Source of the DNA: Nitrospirota bacterium
Lineage (GTDB): Bacteria; Nitrospinota_A; UBA7883
Assembly: GCA_011052055.1 (NCBI GenBank)
Contig: DRJW01000397.1
Span: 1-5,245 of the forward strand
DNA: 5,245 nucleotides
Direction: 5' to 3'
Shown: positions 1-5,245 of the stretch, one piece after another
Layout: every line of letters begins with the position of its first letter
Position numbering within the stretch: position 1 is the stretch's first letter
Made by a program: the position numbers and the translations under genes
The notes under the pieces: model-generated
Told to the model about the DNA's origin: nothing
Databases searched by the model: none
The model's input: only the letters and a program-made list of their open reading frames with translations

Positions 1-468
1 AAGAAAAAATCTAACGAACTGGCAAAAGAGCGTGGTTATGGGGAAGTCCTGTCAACAAAGCCTGGACAGCGTGTCAGGAGTAAAATTAAAAAGTCGTCTC
101 CTCAGATTAAAGCTAAAGTGGACGGTGTACATCCCAGCATTCTAGCGCTCTTTGATAGAGCGCCCCTTTCGGATCATTTGTCTGATTACAATATCCGGGT
201 TGCAATGTACGGCCTTGATCAAGTTCATATAGCTGTGCCGGATGATCTCAATATTAGCCCTTATATTGTTGGCAAGAGTTTGGGGCCTGGAAGGAAAATG
301 ACGCCTGATGACAATACATCAATTAGCGCTATAGGCGTTTTGCACACAACCAGTCGCAAGGAAATAGATTTAGACTTGTATCACAATAAATATGCGTCTA
401 ATCCTCTCGATCCTAAGCTTTTTCAAAACTATGCAATTGCTCAGTTCGTTTTAGGCGAGGGTGATTAA
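1..468 (+). CDS. Hypothetical protein, 5'-truncated by the window edge
   Basis: The reading frame is open from the first base to a TAA at 466-468, giving 155 visible residues. The true start lies upstream. An internal GTG at 118 could serve as a start, but the open, protein-like sequence before it argues against that. I do not recognise the family. The first 39 visible residues are strongly basic, with 13 Lys or Arg, and look like a linker or nucleic-acid-contacting segment. The remainder is a mixed, soluble-looking domain with several Asp-rich stretches (VPDDLN, TPDDN, IDLDLY) and no hydrophobic helix long enough to span a membrane. G+C is 43% by direct count, lower than two purH stretches counted at 53% and 62%, which suggests an accessory or transferred gene. 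The stop overlaps an ATG (TAATG), but the frame that follows soon runs into repeat DNA. That a protein is encoded is fairly secure; the function is unknown. Confidence 0.7.
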   Translation, partial: KKKSNELAKERGYGEVLSTKPGQRVRSKIKKSSPQIKAKVDGVHPSILALFDRAPLSDHLSDYNIRVAMYGLDQVHIAVPDDLNISPYIVGKSLGPGRKMTPDDNTSISAIGVLHTTSRKEIDLDLYHNKYASNPLDPKLFQNYAIAQFVLGEGD

Positions 469-524
469 TGGGGGAACTGCTCAATGGGAACGAGTTGATG
501 TTTGATCGAATATCAATAATGAAA

Positions 525-654
525 TGTCATTGCGAGGAGCGCCAGCGACGCGGCAATCTCCAACGCCATGTTGTCACCCCGGACTTGATCCGGGGTCTGG
601 TCTGTGAGATGCCGGATCGGGGTCCGGCATGACAATTAGGACGCTGGAATGACA
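525..654. repeat. Mosaic intergenic repeat with nested inverted repeats
   Basis: The outer ends are a perfect 7-bp inverted pair, TGTCATT (525-531) and AATGACA (648-654). Inside lies a second pair, CCAGCG (542-547) and CGCTGG (642-647), then TTGTCA (571-576) and TGACAA (630-635). The innermost pair encloses two separate hairpins described in their own entry. The left part, from TGTCATTGCGAGGAG to GGCAATCTCC (552-561), is a type of intergenic repeat I recall from many proteobacterial and related genomes, where its spurious translation gives CHCEER-like peptides. No transposase is present, so if it is mobile it would be a non-autonomous element. It separates the truncated gene from the small membrane gene. 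Confidence 0.8.
571..635. repeat. Cruciform-forming core: two 8-bp hairpins inside a 6-bp stem
   Basis: The first hairpin pairs ACCCCGGA (576-583) with TCCGGGGT (589-596) around a 5-base loop. The second pairs ATGCCGGA (609-616) with TCCGGCAT (623-630) around a 6-base loop. The outer stem pairs TTGTCA with TGACAA, sharing one base with each hairpin. All arms are perfect matches, so the segment could fold as a three-way junction in RNA or single-stranded DNA. No T-run follows, so it is not a standard intrinsic terminator, though it could still affect the 3' end of the upstream transcript. It resembles the palindromic units of REP/BIME-type repeats. Confidence 0.8.
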
Positions 655-701
655 GGGGATGTTGCATTATTCATGGCGCCCCTGAAATCAGCGATGTCAT
701 T
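648..701. repeat. Further inverted repeat just upstream of the small membrane gene
   Basis: AATGACA (648-654), the right end of the mosaic repeat, also matches a second TGTCATT at 695-701. Between them CAGGGG (653-658) pairs with CCCCTG (679-684) around a 20-base loop. The two arms are separated by an unpaired stretch at 685-694, so this is an interrupted hairpin. It ends 37 bp before the ATG at 739 and may overlap the promoter region of that gene. No clear -35/-10 pair was found in 695-738. Confidence 0.5.
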
Positions 702-738
702 ATTCTGTGAGAGAAAATAAAAAAAGCTGAGTTGGTAA

Positions 739-945
739 ATGGAAAGTACATCGACAATAATGTGGGCGATGCTGTTCGGAGCGGTTGGCGTCGGTTTTAT
801 CTTGTATGGCAGAAAACAACGGGCGGCGATGCCCCTGATGTCAGGCGTGGCCCTGTGTCTTTTTCCATATTTCATTTCAAACGTATACCTCCTGGTGATT
901 ACCGGCGCCGCTCTAATGGCCTTGCCATATTTTGTGAGAATCTGA
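739..945 (+). CDS. Small conserved hydrophobic membrane protein, 68 aa
   Basis: The product is almost entirely hydrophobic, with three stretches long enough to enter a membrane: residues about 7-23, 31-46 and 49-66. Charged residues are clustered in the loop RKQR (25-28), which would favour that loop lying in the cytoplasm. An internal duplication is visible: [ST]-G-x-A-L-x3-P-Y-F occurs at residues 35-45 and again at 55-65, a spacing of 20 residues. From memory, similar short proteins are conserved hypotheticals in several proteobacteria, sometimes carrying a transport-related name without evidence. The ATG at 739 is the natural start; the upstream GAGTTGG is only a weak ribosome site. An overlapping frame starting at 732 has the low-complexity, Arg-rich look of a shadow. 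The gene stands alone between two repeat blocks. It is probably real; its function is unknown. Confidence 0.8.
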   Translation: MESTSTIMWAMLFGAVGVGFILYGRKQRAAMPLMSGVALCLFPYFISNVYLLVITGAALMALPYFVRI

Positions 946-949
946 TTGA

Positions 950-968
950 GCGTCTTGACGCGAGACGC
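950..968 (+). terminator. Weak hairpin after the small membrane gene
   Basis: GCGTCT (950-955) pairs with AGACGC (963-968) around a 7-base loop, starting five bases after the stop codon. The T-rich stretch that would complete an intrinsic terminator (about 987-998) lies some 18 bases further on, too far for a standard arrangement. It may be a partial or factor-assisted terminator, or chance. Confidence 0.25.
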
Positions 969-1005
969 CGGAGAGAATAGTATTCCATTTTGTTTTTAAT
1001 AAGTA

Positions 1006-1163
1006 GAGACCTCTGAAAAACAGCGGCAAATGTCATTCTGAGCGCTAGAGAAGAATATCGAGCCTTTGTGAATCAAGATGCTGGAGATTGCCACGTCGTT
1101 TTTGCGGTGTGGCCGCGCCACCTCCTCGCAATGACAGTTAAACGGTTCTTCTCCAGAGGTCTC
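1006..1163. mobile_element. MITE-like element, 158 bp, no transposase
   Basis: The ends are a perfect 10-bp inverted repeat: GAGACCTCTG (1006-1015) and CAGAGGTCTC (1154-1163). Nested inside is TGTCATT (1031-1037) with AATGACA (1130-1136). The right half, read on the minus strand, repeats the upstream mosaic: CTCCTCGCAATGACA (1122-1136) is the exact reverse complement of 525-539, and GGAGATTGCC (1083-1092) that of 552-561. A small internal hairpin pairs GTGGC (1109-1113) with GCCAC (1117-1121). No open frame of interest lies inside. The size, terminal repeats and lack of coding content fit a miniature inverted-repeat element. I could not identify a target-site duplication, so insertion is inferred and not shown. 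Confidence 0.6.
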
Positions 1164-1166
1164 AAG

Positions 1167-1172
1167 TATAAA
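1167..1172 (+). promoter_or_regulatory. Possible -10 box for purH
   Basis: TATAAA lies 24 bp before the purH ATG, just outside the right end of the MITE-like element. A -35 hexamer 17 bp upstream would fall at 1144-1149 (GGTTCT), inside the element, and it matches the consensus poorly. If used, the leader would be very short. I see no riboswitch and cannot identify a PurR-type operator. Confidence 0.25.
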
Positions 1173-1196
1173 AACCTCTCACGATTGTAGAAAAAT

Positions 1197-2744
1197 ATGA
1201 CCGTTATTAAAAGAATTCTTATAAGCGTTTCAAACAAAGAAGGAATAACAGATTTCGCTCGTAGCCTTTCCGAATACGGCCCGGAGATACTATCAACCGG
1301 CGGCACGGCGAAGGCTTTGAGCGAGGCGGGAGTGAAAGTCCGCGAGGTAAGCGATTTCACCGGGTTTCCTGAAATTCTCGACGGGCGGGTTAAAACATTG
1401 CACCCGAAAGTTCACGGCGCCATTTTAGGCAGGCGCGATCTCAAAAGCCATCTCGACCAGATGAGCGAGAACTCCATCGAGCCTATCGACATGGTGGTGG
1501 TCAACCTCTACCCGTTTGAGGCTACCATCGTAAAGCCGGGCGTAACTCTTGAGGAGGCGATAGAAAACATCGATATAGGTGGCCCGGCCATGATCCGGTC
1601 GGCGGCGAAGAATTTCAAAGATGTCGCCGTCATCGTAGATCCCTCCGACTACGACGAAGTGATCGAGGAGATCAAAGCCAACAACGGCGCGCTGACGCAA
1701 GAGACAAGGCTCAAACTTTCCGCCAAAGCTTATGCCCACACCGCCTGGTACGACGGGCGGATCGCGGATCATCTGCATAATTCCGCCGGTCTGATGGATA
1801 AGCTTCCAGACAGGAAAATCATACAGCTCGAAAAAGTCCAGACCATGCGCTATGGCGAGAACCCGCACCAGCAGGCCGCTTTTTACAAAACCGCAGGCTC
1901 CGGCGCCATCGGTGTGGCGGGCGCGAAACAGATGCACGGAAAAGAGCTTTCCTTTAACAACATTGTAGACATGTCCGCCGCATACGAGTTGGCCTGTGAG
2001 TTCTCCGATCCGTGCGTCGCCATAATCAAGCATACCAACCCGTGCGGCGTGGCGCTCAACGAATCGCTCGTTCAGGCGTACATCGACGCGCGCGAGACCG
2101 ATCCTCTCTCCGCGTTTGGCGGCGTCATCGCCGTAAACCGTGAGCTCGACGAGACTGTGGCAAAACAGATCGCCGCCCTGTTCGTAGAAGTGGTCATCGC
2201 GCCCGGTTTTTCGGAAGGCGCGATCAGCGCGCTCACCGCCAAAAAGAACGTAAGGCTGATTACCGCTCCGAAGTTTAACGTCGAAGGGCAGACGGCGGTA
2301 AGATTTATTCCCGGCGGAGCGCTGATGCAAGACGCCGACGCTGTTACGTTCGATCCGGACGATCTCAAAGTAGTGTCAAAACGAGAGCCTACCGAAGATG
2401 AATTATCAGCGCTCAAGTTCGCCTGGATTATTTCCAAGCATGTAAAGTCGAACGCTATTATCTACGCCCGCGACAACATGACGGTCGGGATAGGCGCAGG
2501 CCAGATGAGCCGTGTCGATTCGGCCCGCATCGCCGTGGAGAAAGCTACCCGTCCCGTGGAAGGGTCGGTGATGGCCTCGGACGCATTTTTCCCGTTTCGT
2601 GACGGCATAGACGCGGCGGGGAAAGTGGGCGTTCGCGCCGTGATTCAACCGGGCGGCTCTGTCCGGGACGAAGAGGTGATATCAGCCGCCGACGAGTATG
2701 ATATGGCGATGGTCTTTACCGGCATACGCCACTTCAGGCACTAG
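1197..2744 (+). CDS. purH: Bifunctional AICAR transformylase / IMP cyclohydrolase
   Basis: PurH catalyses the last two steps of de novo IMP synthesis in the cytoplasm: formyl transfer from 10-formyl-tetrahydrofolate to AICAR, then ring closure of FAICAR to IMP. The 515-residue length is typical of the bacterial family. The N-terminal MGS-like cyclohydrolase domain (about 1-145) carries STGGT (33-37) and RVKTLHP (64-70). Lys66, Tyr105, Asp126 and Lys138 fit the positions of cyclohydrolase residues known from family structures. The transformylase domain (about 150-515) has MRYGENPHQ (217-225), the catalytic Lys278-His279 in KHTNPCG, DPLSAFGG (302-309), KSNAI (417-421) and the C-terminal FFPFRDG and QPGGSVRD blocks. 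The ATG is the first possible start, since TAG at 1188-1190 is in frame two codons upstream. The ribosome site is weak. The gene is intact, with no missing key residue. It stands alone and converges on rel. Confidence 0.98.
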   Translation: MTVIKRILISVSNKEGITDFARSLSEYGPEILSTGGTAKALSEAGVKVREVSDFTGFPEILDGRVKTLHPKVHGAILGRRDLKSHLDQMSENSIEPIDMVVVNLYPFEATIVKPGVTLEEAIENIDIGGPAMIRSAAKNFKDVAVIVDPSDYDEVIEEIKANNGALTQETRLKLSAKAYAHTAWYDGRIADHLHNSAGLMDKLPDRKIIQLEKVQTMRYGENPHQQAAFYKTAGSGAIGVAGAKQMHGKELSFNNIVDMSAAYELACEFSDPCVAIIKHTNPCGVALNESLVQAYIDARETDPLSAFGGVIAVNRELDETVAKQIAALFVEVVIAPGFSEGAISALTAKKNVRLITAPKFNVEGQTAVRFIPGGALMQDADAVTFDPDDLKVVSKREPTEDELSALKFAWIISKHVKSNAIIYARDNMTVGIGAGQMSRVDSARIAVEKATRPVEGSVMASDAFFPFRDGIDAAGKVGVRAVIQPGGSVRDEEVISAADEYDMAMVFTGIRHFRH

Positions 2745-2864
2745 CGGAGATTTTTAAATTGCCCCCGGAAAAAGCGGGCCTCGCCACAGAGACGCGACAG
2801 GCGCCGTTTGAGTTTCAGCGCGGAGCGAACCGGACGCTTGTAGTAAAGGCCCCCTTAAGATAGC
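2745..2864. other. Convergent intergenic gap, no clear terminator
   Basis: These 120 bp separate the stop codons of purH and rel, so both transcripts should end here. Only short hairpins are visible: CCCG (2764-2767) with CGGG (2775-2778), AGCG (2824-2827) with CGCT (2835-2838), and AAGG (2846-2849) with CCTT (2853-2856). None is directly followed by a convincing T-run on the matching strand. The T6 at 2871-2876 lies inside the 3' end of rel, where it encodes the terminal lysines on the minus strand. Termination may be factor-dependent, or the transcripts may overlap. Confidence 0.5.
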
Positions 2865-5069
2865 TCAGGCTTTTTTAGGAAGCCGGGCCGGTTTAAAAGC
2901 GCGCCTGTCTTTTATCCGCTCCACGCTTATTATCCCTGACAGCCGCATCAATGAGTTCATCAGTTTCTGAAGCTGTGTCAGGTCGGCCACTTCAAAGGTG
3001 ACATATATCTGCCCCTTGGACTTGTCTCCCACTTTAACCGTAGCTTCGGTGATATTTGATCCGCTATCGGCGATTATTCCTGTGACCTGCGACAACATTC
3101 CTGGCTTGTCTTTGCTCTCAACCGCCAGCATCACAAGATGTTTTCCTTTTTTCTTCACGTCCCACTCCACATCGACGCTCCGCTCCGAATCCACGCCCAT
3201 CCCCACGGCGTTAGGGCAGTCAACTGTATGAATCACAAGGCCCCTGCCTCTTGAGACGAAGCCCCTGATTGAATCACCCGGAACCGGATTACAGCATTGG
3301 GCGAACCGGATCAGGAGGTCGTTCATGTTCTGGATGCGAACGCCGGGAAACTTTTCTTTTTGCGAAGAGCGGGAAATAAGTTTTTTGAATGCGCTCCTGA
3401 TAAAAGTCTTTTTCTTGTTGGCTACAACCGTCTCTTTCGGGGCCAGCTTGGCCAAAAGAGGGGCCATTTTCATTTTACCCAGACCCAGCGCGACAAAAAA
3501 GCTGTCTACTGACGTGTAACCGGACGCCTGGGCGTGGGGCATAATGACAGATTCGGTAATGCGGGACTTCGGATCCACTCCAAGCTTGACCAGTTCTTTT
3601 TCCAGAAACTCCCTGCCCAGCTCCAGCGCCCGGCTTTTTTCCGCCTGGTTTATGTACGACGCAATTTTTGTCCTGGCCTTGGAGGTTTTAACGATTTTAA
3701 GCCAGTCTCTATGCGGGTGTTGCTGGCTACTGGTGAGGGCCTCTACTATGTCCCCGCTGTTTAGCTCCTGGCGCAATGAAGCAAGCTTACCGTTAATTTT
3801 CGCTCCTATGCAATGGCTTCCGATATCGGTATGCACGGCGTACGCGAAATCGATGGGAGTCGCGCCTTTGGGAAGCGCTTTTACCTCCTGGTTAGGCGTG
3901 AACACATAAACCTCGTCGGAGAAAAGGTCAATTTTTACGAATTCGAGAAACTTCTTCGGATTTTTCACCTCCTGTTGCCAATCCAGAAGACGCCTGAGCC
4001 ATACTATCTCTTCATCGTGTTTACCTTCCTTTACCGAGCCTTCCTTATAGCGCCAGTGCGCGGCGATTCCCTCTTCACTGATAAGATTCATCGCCATGCT
4101 TCTTATCTGAAACTCCACCGCCCTCCCTTTGGGGCCAGCGATTGTCGTGTGAAGGCTCTGGTACATATTCTCTTTTGGCAAGGCTATGTAATCGTCCAGT
4201 TTTCCGGGGATAGGCTTGTAAATGTTATGGAGCAGGCCAAGGATCGCGTAACACTCCTGCTTGAGGTTAGTGATGATACGGATTCCCATCAGGTCGAGCA
4301 CTTCCTTGAAATCAATTCTCTGCCGACGCATCTTGGAAAAAATGGAATAGAGATGCTTGGGCCTGCCCCGCACCTCCACGTCGTAGCCTTCCTGCTTTAA
4401 GCGCTCTTTAACTTCAGCGACCATTTCGCCAATGTAGGCTTCGCGCTCAGGTTCGTCCGCCTCCACCTCATTTTTTATTTTCTGGTAATCTTTTGGATAG
4501 AGGTATTTGAAAGAGTTGTTTTCAAGCTCGGTTTTTATCCATCCCATGCCGAGCCTGTTGGCCAATGGCGCGTAAATCTCCAGCGTCTCCCCGGCGATGG
4601 CTTTCTGCTTTTCCGGACTCAGATAATGCAGAGTGCGCATGTTATGAATCCTGTCCGCCAGTTTTACCAGTATCACCCGGATATCCTTGCTCATCGCCAG
4701 GATCATTTTCCGGAAATTCTCCGCTTGATGCTCTTCTTTGCTGGAAAACTTCAACTGCGATATTTTCGTAACGCCGTCCACCAGTTGCATGACCTCTTCG
4801 CCGAACAGTTCTTTTATATCTTCGGTGGTTACCTCGGTATCTTCTACGGTGTCGTGCAAAAGGGCGACCGCTATGGAAACGTGACCAAGCTTCATATGGG
4901 CGAGGATGTTGGCCACTTCGAGCGGGTGGTTGAGGTATGGCTCGCCAGACACCCGTTTTTGGCCTTTATGCATCCTGGCGGCGAACGCATACGCCCGCCA
5001 CACCATCTCGATGTCGGCCTCCGGCATGTTCCGGCGAAGCTCTTCTATTATAAATTCCGGGCGTATCAT
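2865..5069 (-). CDS. rel: Long RelA/SpoT homologue, (p)ppGpp synthetase/hydrolase
   Basis: The protein makes and degrades the alarmone (p)ppGpp, transferring pyrophosphate from ATP to GDP or GTP and hydrolysing it back. At 734 residues it is full length. The HD hydrolase domain (about 20-175) keeps the metal and substrate set: Arg39, His48, His72-Asp73, Glu76-Asp77, Asp139 and Asn143. The synthetase domain (about 230-345) has RPKH (236-239), Asp259, YQSLHTT (303-309), Glu319 in EFQIR, and GIAAHW. TGS follows at about 383-445, a helical region, the CC/zinc-finger segment with Cys592-Cys593, His614 and Cys618, and a C-terminal ACT domain (about 645-720). Both catalytic sites look intact, so a bifunctional Rel or SpoT-type enzyme is most likely. 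One oddity is K-L-D-D at 290-293, where bifunctional enzymes usually have RXKD. The ATG at 5067-5069 leads straight into the conserved domain; only a weak AG-rich ribosome site precedes it. Confidence 0.97.
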   Translation of the reverse strand: MIRPEFIIEELRRNMPEADIEMVWRAYAFAARMHKGQKRVSGEPYLNHPLEVANILAHMKLGHVSIAVALLHDTVEDTEVTTEDIKELFGEEVMQLVDGVTKISQLKFSSKEEHQAENFRKMILAMSKDIRVILVKLADRIHNMRTLHYLSPEKQKAIAGETLEIYAPLANRLGMGWIKTELENNSFKYLYPKDYQKIKNEVEADEPEREAYIGEMVAEVKERLKQEGYDVEVRGRPKHLYSIFSKMRRQRIDFKEVLDLMGIRIITNLKQECYAILGLLHNIYKPIPGKLDDYIALPKENMYQSLHTTIAGPKGRAVEFQIRSMAMNLISEEGIAAHWRYKEGSVKEGKHDEEIVWLRRLLDWQQEVKNPKKFLEFVKIDLFSDEVYVFTPNQEVKALPKGATPIDFAYAVHTDIGSHCIGAKINGKLASLRQELNSGDIVEALTSSQQHPHRDWLKIVKTSKARTKIASYINQAEKSRALELGREFLEKELVKLGVDPKSRITESVIMPHAQASGYTSVDSFFVALGLGKMKMAPLLAKLAPKETVVANKKKTFIRSAFKKLISRSSQKEKFPGVRIQNMNDLLIRFAQCCNPVPGDSIRGFVSRGRGLVIHTVDCPNAVGMGVDSERSVDVEWDVKKKGKHLVMLAVESKDKPGMLSQVTGIIADSGSNITEATVKVGDKSKGQIYVTFEVADLTQLQKLMNSLMRLSGIISVERIKDRRAFKPARLPKKA

Positions 5070-5086
5070 GGCTCTGTGCCTGCGTT

Positions 5087-5092
5087 AATATA
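5087..5092 (-). promoter_or_regulatory. Possible -10 box for rel
   Basis: Read on the minus strand this is TATATT, 17 bp upstream of the rel start. No good -35 hexamer is found at 16-18 bp spacing. A second candidate, TAGAAT on the minus strand at 5102-5107, also lacks a -35. The call rests on one hexamer in an A+T-rich stretch. Confidence 0.2.
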
Positions 5093-5114
5093 CCTAGCTT
5101 GATTCTATCACGAC

Positions 5115-5133
5115 TTTAGAGGGAACCTCTAAA
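5115..5133. repeat. Perfect 8-bp inverted repeat upstream of rel
   Basis: TTTAGAGG (5115-5122) and CCTCTAAA (5126-5133) match perfectly around a 3-base centre, 46-64 bp upstream of the rel start. The right arm and the following A-run (ACCTCT then AAAAA, 5125-5135) resemble the left end of the MITE-like element near purH (ACCTCTG then AAAAA, 1009-1020). It may be the terminus of the repeat that follows, or a dyad operator for rel. The sequence alone does not decide between these. Confidence 0.6.
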
Positions 5134-5245
5134 AATCCATTTCTGCTACAGTCGGCTGTAAAAGGCGCCATGCTTCGTTGACGAGTCAAAATCGTCCTCA
5201 GAGTAGTTATTACTACGCTTGCGGCTATTTTGTCTCGCCGCCTCG
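5126..5245. repeat. Structured intergenic repeat, cut by the window end
   Basis: The stretch upstream of rel holds several matched arms and no coding frame of note. TACAG (5147-5151) pairs with CTGTA (5156-5160) around a TCGG loop. CGAGTCAAAAT (5182-5192) pairs with ATTTTGTCTCG (5227-5237) with one mismatch. Between them GTAGT (5203-5207) pairs with ACTAC (5212-5216) around TATT. It looks like a known kind of structured dispersed repeat with CAAAAT/ATTTTG arms, which I recall from intergenic regions of deltaproteobacterial-like genomes. The left boundary is set at the palindrome; the right end is not visible. Confidence 0.55.

Noticed and set aside
571..635. Possible tRNA-like or small structured RNA gene
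   Set aside because: The two hairpins in a stem recall a cloverleaf, but there is no anticodon arm, T-loop or CCA-type end, and the arms match the pattern of palindromic intergenic repeats.
636..875. A 79-codon minus-strand frame across the repeat and the small gene
   Set aside because: It spans repeat DNA and the antisense of the better-supported 739-945 gene, with no recognisable features.
732..980. An 82-codon plus-strand frame overlapping the small membrane gene
   Set aside because: It is Arg-rich and irregular, whereas the frame starting at 739 gives a coherent membrane protein with an internal repeat.
522..1163. CRISPR array suggested by recurring short motifs
   Set aside because: The copies alternate in orientation, have irregular spacing and differ in internal sequence; there are no regular repeat-spacer units.
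1425..2330. A 301-codon open frame on the minus strand inside purH
   Set aside because: It lies wholly antisense to a strongly conserved purH, has no recognisable protein character, and is the kind of long shadow frame expected opposite a G+C-rich gene.
2764..2778. Intrinsic terminator for purH
   Set aside because: The stem is only 4 bp (CCCG/CGGG) and no T-run follows on the plus strand.
3813..4400. A 195-codon open frame on the plus strand inside rel, and other plus-strand frames there
   Set aside because: All are antisense to the catalytic domains of rel, whose residues are conserved; the composition looks like reverse-strand shadow.

Overview
The window reads as a bacterial chromosome segment, most likely Gram-negative. 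The purH and Rel proteins, and the short palindromic intergenic repeats, resemble those of deltaproteobacterial or Nitrospinota-like lineages. That placement is from memory of family resemblance and is low confidence. There are no rRNA, tRNA, CRISPR, phage or transposase genes.

Layout. (1) 1-468 is the 3' part of a gene that begins before the window. Its product is unrecognised, it has a lysine-rich segment at the window edge, and it is 43% G+C by direct count, against 53-62% in two purH stretches counted for comparison. (2) 469-738 is a repeat-rich intergenic stretch: a mosaic of nested inverted repeats between TGTCATT and AATGACA ends. (3) 739-945 encodes a 68-residue, very hydrophobic membrane protein with a duplicated G-x-A-L-x3-P-Y-F motif. 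(4) 946-1196 holds a second, MITE-like repeat that shares sequence with the first in the opposite orientation and ends about 30 bp before purH. (5) 1197-2744 is a full-length purH, the bifunctional enzyme for the last two steps of IMP synthesis. (6) 2745-2864 is a convergent intergenic gap without a convincing terminator. (7) 2865-5069, minus strand, is a full-length long RelA/SpoT homologue (HD hydrolase, synthetase, TGS, CC/zinc-finger and ACT regions). (8) 5070-5245 is its upstream region, containing a perfect 19-bp palindrome and a third structured repeat that runs off the window.

Functional links. PurH makes IMP, the precursor of GTP and ATP, which are substrates of the (p)ppGpp synthetase. 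The two genes are convergent, so this is a thematic link and not an operon. I do not see a new multigene system here. The signals most worth pursuing are the repeat elements placed just upstream of three genes, and a K-L-D-D sequence in the Rel synthetase at the position normally occupied by RXKD in bifunctional enzymes or EXDD in RelA.
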